Shown in pieces: positions 60,146 through 64,000 of a stretch of DNA of 64,000 nucleotides. Source of the stretch: Halichondria panicea. Lineage: Eukaryota; Porifera; Demospongiae; Suberitida; Halichondriidae. The first letter of the stretch is position 1. Each line of letters starts with the position of its first letter. The stretch lies in the NCBI RefSeq assembly GCF_963675165.1, contig NC_087382.1, positions 4,193,963-4,257,962 on the forward strand. Reading direction: 5' to 3'. The translations under genes and the position numbers were made by a program. The notes under the pieces are model-generated. The model ran no database searches, was not told the origin of the DNA, and worked only from the letters and a program-made list of their open reading frames with translations.

Positions 60146-60363
60146 CGTGCCACAGTTTTGTACTGAGATCTGCTGTATAGATAGCCATGCATAAGATCTA
60201 GGTCTCTGATGTGAGGCGGATATATGGTCTCATGAATGATTTTGACTTCATCGGAATGTCATTGAATTTCGGCCCTCCTGACCATGCAGTAGGGCGTGGA
60301 TCTATAATTGAACATGCGCAAACAACCCTTCTTCTCAAGAAGCTAGTTTGAATTGTTGAAAAG
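60146..60363. promoter_or_regulatory. Bidirectional intergenic region between R5 and R6
   Basis: 218 bp between two oppositely directed start codons, the shortest such gap in the window. Both promoters must lie here or overlap the neighbouring 5' ends. No clear TATA box. Confidence 0.5.
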
Positions 60364-61457
60364 ATGAGCAAGTTTTCTCTACTTTGCTTCATGTTAATCT
60401 ACTTGTCAATGATTGACCTTACTGCAGCTGAACATGAGTGTAAATAAATTCCCAAGTTCTGAATGATATGCTAAATAATTATAACAGCAATGTTACAGTT
60501 ACATAATTATTATATAGTCTAGTTGAAGGCTGACTAGTGTGGAAATCTAGATCTGTAGTATAGATGATCATTCTAGCTATATAGACCTATTGAGGCTACG
60601 TAATCTATTAATTGTGCCCATGTATAGGTTATGTGACTCAAAAACCCACTGTCAATATGGATTTTCAAAACCTGCAGCAAGCATCCATATCTATAAAAAT
60701 GATTTGTACCAACCTTATAAACTTGCTATGGATAGTAGATGACAAAGATACAATATCTACGACAGAATATCTACATGCTGTGGTCAGCATACATGTAGAG
60801 GAAAGTCTTCAAGGCGAGAACGCAATTGAAAGCAAGCTCATGTTCATACCAGCTCCAAATGAAAGACACACTATATACTTTAAAGCACTATACGAGGCAG
60901 ACAATAATGAACGGAGAATATACCGCAGTGAGTCCGTCACTGTTAAACTCTTACAAAGTAAGTGTATAAGTATCATCAAAATAATGTACTAACTCTCTTC
61001 CAATAGATAAGTTGAGTGCTCCAAGATTTACATTTTATGACGATTCCATCACGATATCGTTTGCCAGTCAATCAAGAAATATGCACCTAGAAATTGAGGC
61101 CACTGACAAAACTCGTACTCAGGGTGATTTTGACTGGATATGCAAACCAAAAAAATCTAAAATGCCGGTTAACCTGAGCAACACAACTAAACAATCTGGG
61201 AGGCATGTCCTTTTCCTTGACTTCTGTGAGCCTAACGGGACGTTTTCTCTAATGCATAGTACAGGTGTTGACGTCGAACTCCCGTCAGTGATAACATATC
61301 TGTCTAGTGCTGCTCAACACCGTAAGTTATAGCCTGCATAATTATTATATATAACTGACTATAATATCTTTATGATTATATAGGTACGCTGCTCACACAT
61401 TGGTTGCTACAGGTGATGGTACTAGTCCTTCACATTGCCTATTTCGAATTCTGGTAA
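60364..61457 (+). CDS. Ig/FN3-like surface protein with hydrophobic C-terminus (R6)
   Basis: Exons 60364-60439, 60628-60957, 61007-61321 and 61384-61457, all introns phase 1, give 264 aa. Signal peptide MSKFSLLCFMLIYLSMIDL; an Ig-like exon paralogous to R7 (both have WIVD and D(T/S)IS followed by an SKLMF or SRLSF strand, with a closing VTVKLLQ or ITIPVQ) but missing the second Ig cysteine; an FN3-position exon (SAPRFTFYDD, ITISF) with WICK and FCEP; then HWLLQVMVLVLHIAYFEFW and stop. The end is hydrophobic with no cytoplasmic tail: a GPI signal or a tail-less TM. It is divergent from R5 and convergent with the ITAM-bearing R7, so R6/R7 look like an anchored/signalling pair. Confidence 0.75.
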
Positions 61458-61594
61458 TAAGGGCTGACGGATAATTATAATGACAATTATAAATAAACAT
61501 GCATGCATCAGAACGAATGGACGTATATATAATTATACGTGATCTATAGATCTATAGCTAATTAATTTTTGTTTTCAGCTTATTTTTATTCGAG

Positions 61595-63113
61595 TTATTT
61601 GATGGTTTCATAAATGTGTTGCGTGCCAGGCAACGAAGCATAGGCTTCATTTTTCACTATTAGTTGTACTTCTCCATAAGCACTGTTCTTGCAGGTTGGA
61701 ATGCACTCCGGGGGGTCTGTTTTGATAATCATGCATGATCACTGACAGACATAGCAAAGTTATAATATTATATCTAATGCATGCATGCATACATGTATAC
61801 TGATTTTCACATAACTCACGCTCAACCGTCTGCTGTTTGCTTTGATATTGTCTCCACTTCCAAACCATAATGGAAATTATCATCAAAATAGTAGCTGTCA
61901 GGCATGCATGCACAATAAAAAAAATTATTGCAGCTTACATTACATGTATGTACTACAACGTACATTGAGGCAACATGCCACAATTATTCACTTACTCACT
62001 ATTGCAGTTACAGGGGCACAAATGTAAGCCACAAGACCTGCACGCGTGTATGTGTATATAATTTGTCATGTATGCATGCATGCATGTGCATGATGCATAG
62101 CCTTTTTAATTCGCAAGTTTCTGACATTATACCTAAATCATAATCTCTTGTTGTATCAATCGTAGAAGCAATGGGCACTGTGAAAGTGAAACGAAGGCTG
62201 TTTTGAGTTGAATTGATTGCAGAGGTGAATTTTACAACAGTGTTTCTTAAAGTTGTACTTGGTGTAATAACACAACCAGCTATGAGGACAGTCATGTTTG
62301 AGAAATTTCCAGCACCAGCAGGATTGTCAGCACGAACGCCAAATTCAACTTCCATGTCTTCACAACCACTATAGTTGTACTTGTATTCATAGAGAGGTTG
62401 GTGTATTAAAATGAGTTCAAAGCTACTATTGATACGAACTGCAACACTGTAAAGAGATACAGTGACCAGACTAGGGGGTGGATCCCACATAAGATTGATG
62501 ATGTGAATATTGCGAAATATCGTCGTATTCACATGAAAGTTAGGAGGAGAACTCAGTGCACCTATATAATTATGCACAGCAAAAATATAGAAAACAGTGA
62601 CTCAGAATCAACTCGTACATTTATACATGTCATAATTATAATTATCGAGTTACCTTGTACTGGTATTGTTATTGGGTCACTCCGCTCGATCATTCGATCA
62701 GGTCCATAAACCACACATTGAATGGTGTGGTTAGACTCAGAAATTGCAGTAAATGACAAACGACTATTCAGTACACTAGGTGATACTTGAAATAATTCAT
62801 TTTGAGCCATTAATTGGGTGTCTGCCAAACTAATTGAATCCATGCCATCCACAATCCAAAAAACAGTGATACTGCCAGTGCAAAGAGAACAGTTTAAGGA
62901 TATTCTTTGTCCAGAAAATCCCACTACAGGCTCAGGGGGGGATAAAAGACCTGCATTGGTGCATGCATGATCACATCATATTAATATAACTACAGTTATA
63001 CGTGCATGCAGACGCCAGCAGCTTATAATGATACACCTACATGCTTCCATCACAATGAACTTGTTAAAGTATTGTAGAAGAAAAAGTATGGTCAGGTACC
63101 AGCACTCTTCCAT
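61595..63113 (-). CDS. Ig + FN3 transmembrane receptor with ITAM- and ITIM-type motifs (R7)
   Basis: Exons 63113-63041, 62950-62654, 62561-62133, 62037-61996, 61894-61820 and 61716-61595, all phase 1, give 345 aa. Residues 1-24 are a signal sequence; 25-123 an Ig-like domain (LNCSL, VFWIVD, IQCVVYG); about 124-225 an FN3-like domain (SSPPNFHV, NLMWDPPPS, ADNPAGAGNFS) with a Ser/Thr-rich stretch to about 266; about 268-290 a transmembrane helix (VAYICAPVTAIVTTILMII), then KWRQYQSK. The tail has SAYGEV (Y319), NEAYASL (Y331) and HIYETI (Y341). Y331 and Y341 form YASL-PGTQHI-YETI, an exact YxxL-x6-YxxI; SAYGEV fits the ITIM pattern. The tail is related to R3 and R4. The tandem donors near 61996 (ATAGTGAGTAAG) leave two options; only GTAAGT keeps the frame. 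Confidence 0.82.
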
Positions 63114-64000
63114 TTTTTTTAGTTTTAGTACTGAGTCCGATTTCTGACCAACAGATAATAATTATAGCAAGCTGCAGACTGAATGTTAAGCTAGTTAGGT
63201 GATTATATTATGTGCATAGGCCATAAACTTATGGAAAATTGTCACAGAGTTCTATATACATGATTGCATAACAGTATATTGTGGAAAAGGTTAATGTTTT
63301 ACAAACTTGCAGGCTGGTTATATGCATGTGCATAATAATATACATGATTTTCAAAAATAATATTTACAGACAAACTAGTAAATAATAAGTGCATGCATAC
63401 ATGCATGCGTGTGTTTGCCGTCACAATCATGCTCATGGAGCAGTATTAGCTCCATTGCTTCCATGCATAGTATGCACTTGTTCCGTATAAGGTTTCATAC
63501 ATCTGTTTTTTTGTCTGCCGGCAAAATTACAATCATGAGTATGACATATATACATGGCACATCTGTTTGACAATATAATTATATTCATTTTACACAACAC
63601 CCAATTAAGGTTGAAGTATATAGACAATTGACGCAAGAAAATCTCTCATACTTTATAACATGTACATTGCTATAAGCCTCGATCCCAGGCCGAGTTTTCG
63701 CTTTTATAACGGTTAGGTGAACAGGATCTAGAAACCTGTATAGTGTGCAAAAGTCAAACATTCCGTCCACGTGGAATGTCTAAAAATAATAACAGATGGA
63801 AAGTGCTGATTCTGAGAATAGCCCCGAGTTGCATGCCTTCTTCTCTTTATAAGCCCTTGGCACAACAAAGACTTAGAGTTCATTCATCCTTTGAACTCTT
63901 AATATAATTATAATAGAGCTTGGTACAACACATGCAGTCATGTCATAATGATAGCGCAATTATTTAGTGTACGTGACCTAGTTTCAACATATTCAATTGC
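63114..64000. other. Right edge; no gene seen
   Basis: AT-rich spacer upstream of R7 with one 46-bp dispersed repeat copy (63675-63724). The R7 promoter must be in its first part; no element recognised. Confidence 0.5.
63675..63724 (+). repeat. Short dispersed repeat (gcctcgatcccaggccgag type)
   Basis: Reads gcctcgatcccaggccgagt, tttcgcttttataacggtta, ggtgaaca. Copies in either orientation at 41371-41423, 50039-50092, 51270-51327 and 54555-54600. Too short to be an element with coding capacity; it may be the conserved end of one. Confidence 0.85.

Overview
The window looks like a piece of a demosponge nuclear genome, probably Amphimedon queenslandica or a close relative. The evidence is compact intron-rich genes, AT-rich spacers full of ataattata-type words and small inverted-repeat transposons, and animal families (fibrinogen-related proteins, UBE4A, Ig/FN3 receptors) in one place. 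The species name is an inference. All exon models below were built by hand from reading frame, GT/AG sites and intron phase; every intact model closes in frame.

Layout. (1) 0.3-16.5 kb: a minus-strand tandem cluster of two-exon genes for small secreted fibrinogen-related (FReD) proteins. There are four near-identical intact type A genes, one intact type B gene, and at least three broken copies (an A/B fusion, a deleted B copy and a truncated B copy), plus a FReD relic near 17.5 kb. A LINE fragment and a 135-bp tandem repeat lie between copies. (2) 17.9-31.6 kb: one 25-exon plus-strand gene, the U-box ubiquitin ligase UBE4A (1054 aa), with a 538-bp TG tract in an intron. Decayed copies of its own exons lie just upstream and just downstream. 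(3) 32.7-63.1 kb: seven genes (called R1-R7 here) for small cell-surface proteins with signal peptides and Ig-like, FN3-like or unnamed Cys-rich ectodomains. Low-complexity Ser/Thr/Pro or repeat stalks occur in several, and each ends in a membrane or GPI-like anchor. R1/R2 and R5/R6 are divergent pairs; R2/R3 and R6/R7 are convergent.

The most interesting signal is region 3. R3, R4 and R7 have different ectodomains but related cytoplasmic tails built on NEAY and HIYE(E/T)I motifs. R7 contains an exact YxxL-x6-YxxI (ITAM consensus) and an exact ITIM-type SAYGEV; R3 and R4 end in YEEI, an SH2-binding type motif. R5 and R6 end in hydrophobic C-termini without a tail. R1, R3, R4 and R5 share a roughly 120-aa six-Cys single-exon ectodomain that I cannot name. 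Nearly all introns are phase 1, which permits exon shuffling. In organisation this resembles receptor complexes with paired signalling and anchored members, such as the Hydractinia Alr complex. Function is inferred, not shown.

Between 48 and 60 kb most DNA is mobile or repetitive: a retroelement ORF with one stop, two large foldback elements (one inside R5 intron 1), a RecQ-like helicase 5' fragment, minisatellites and several MITE families.
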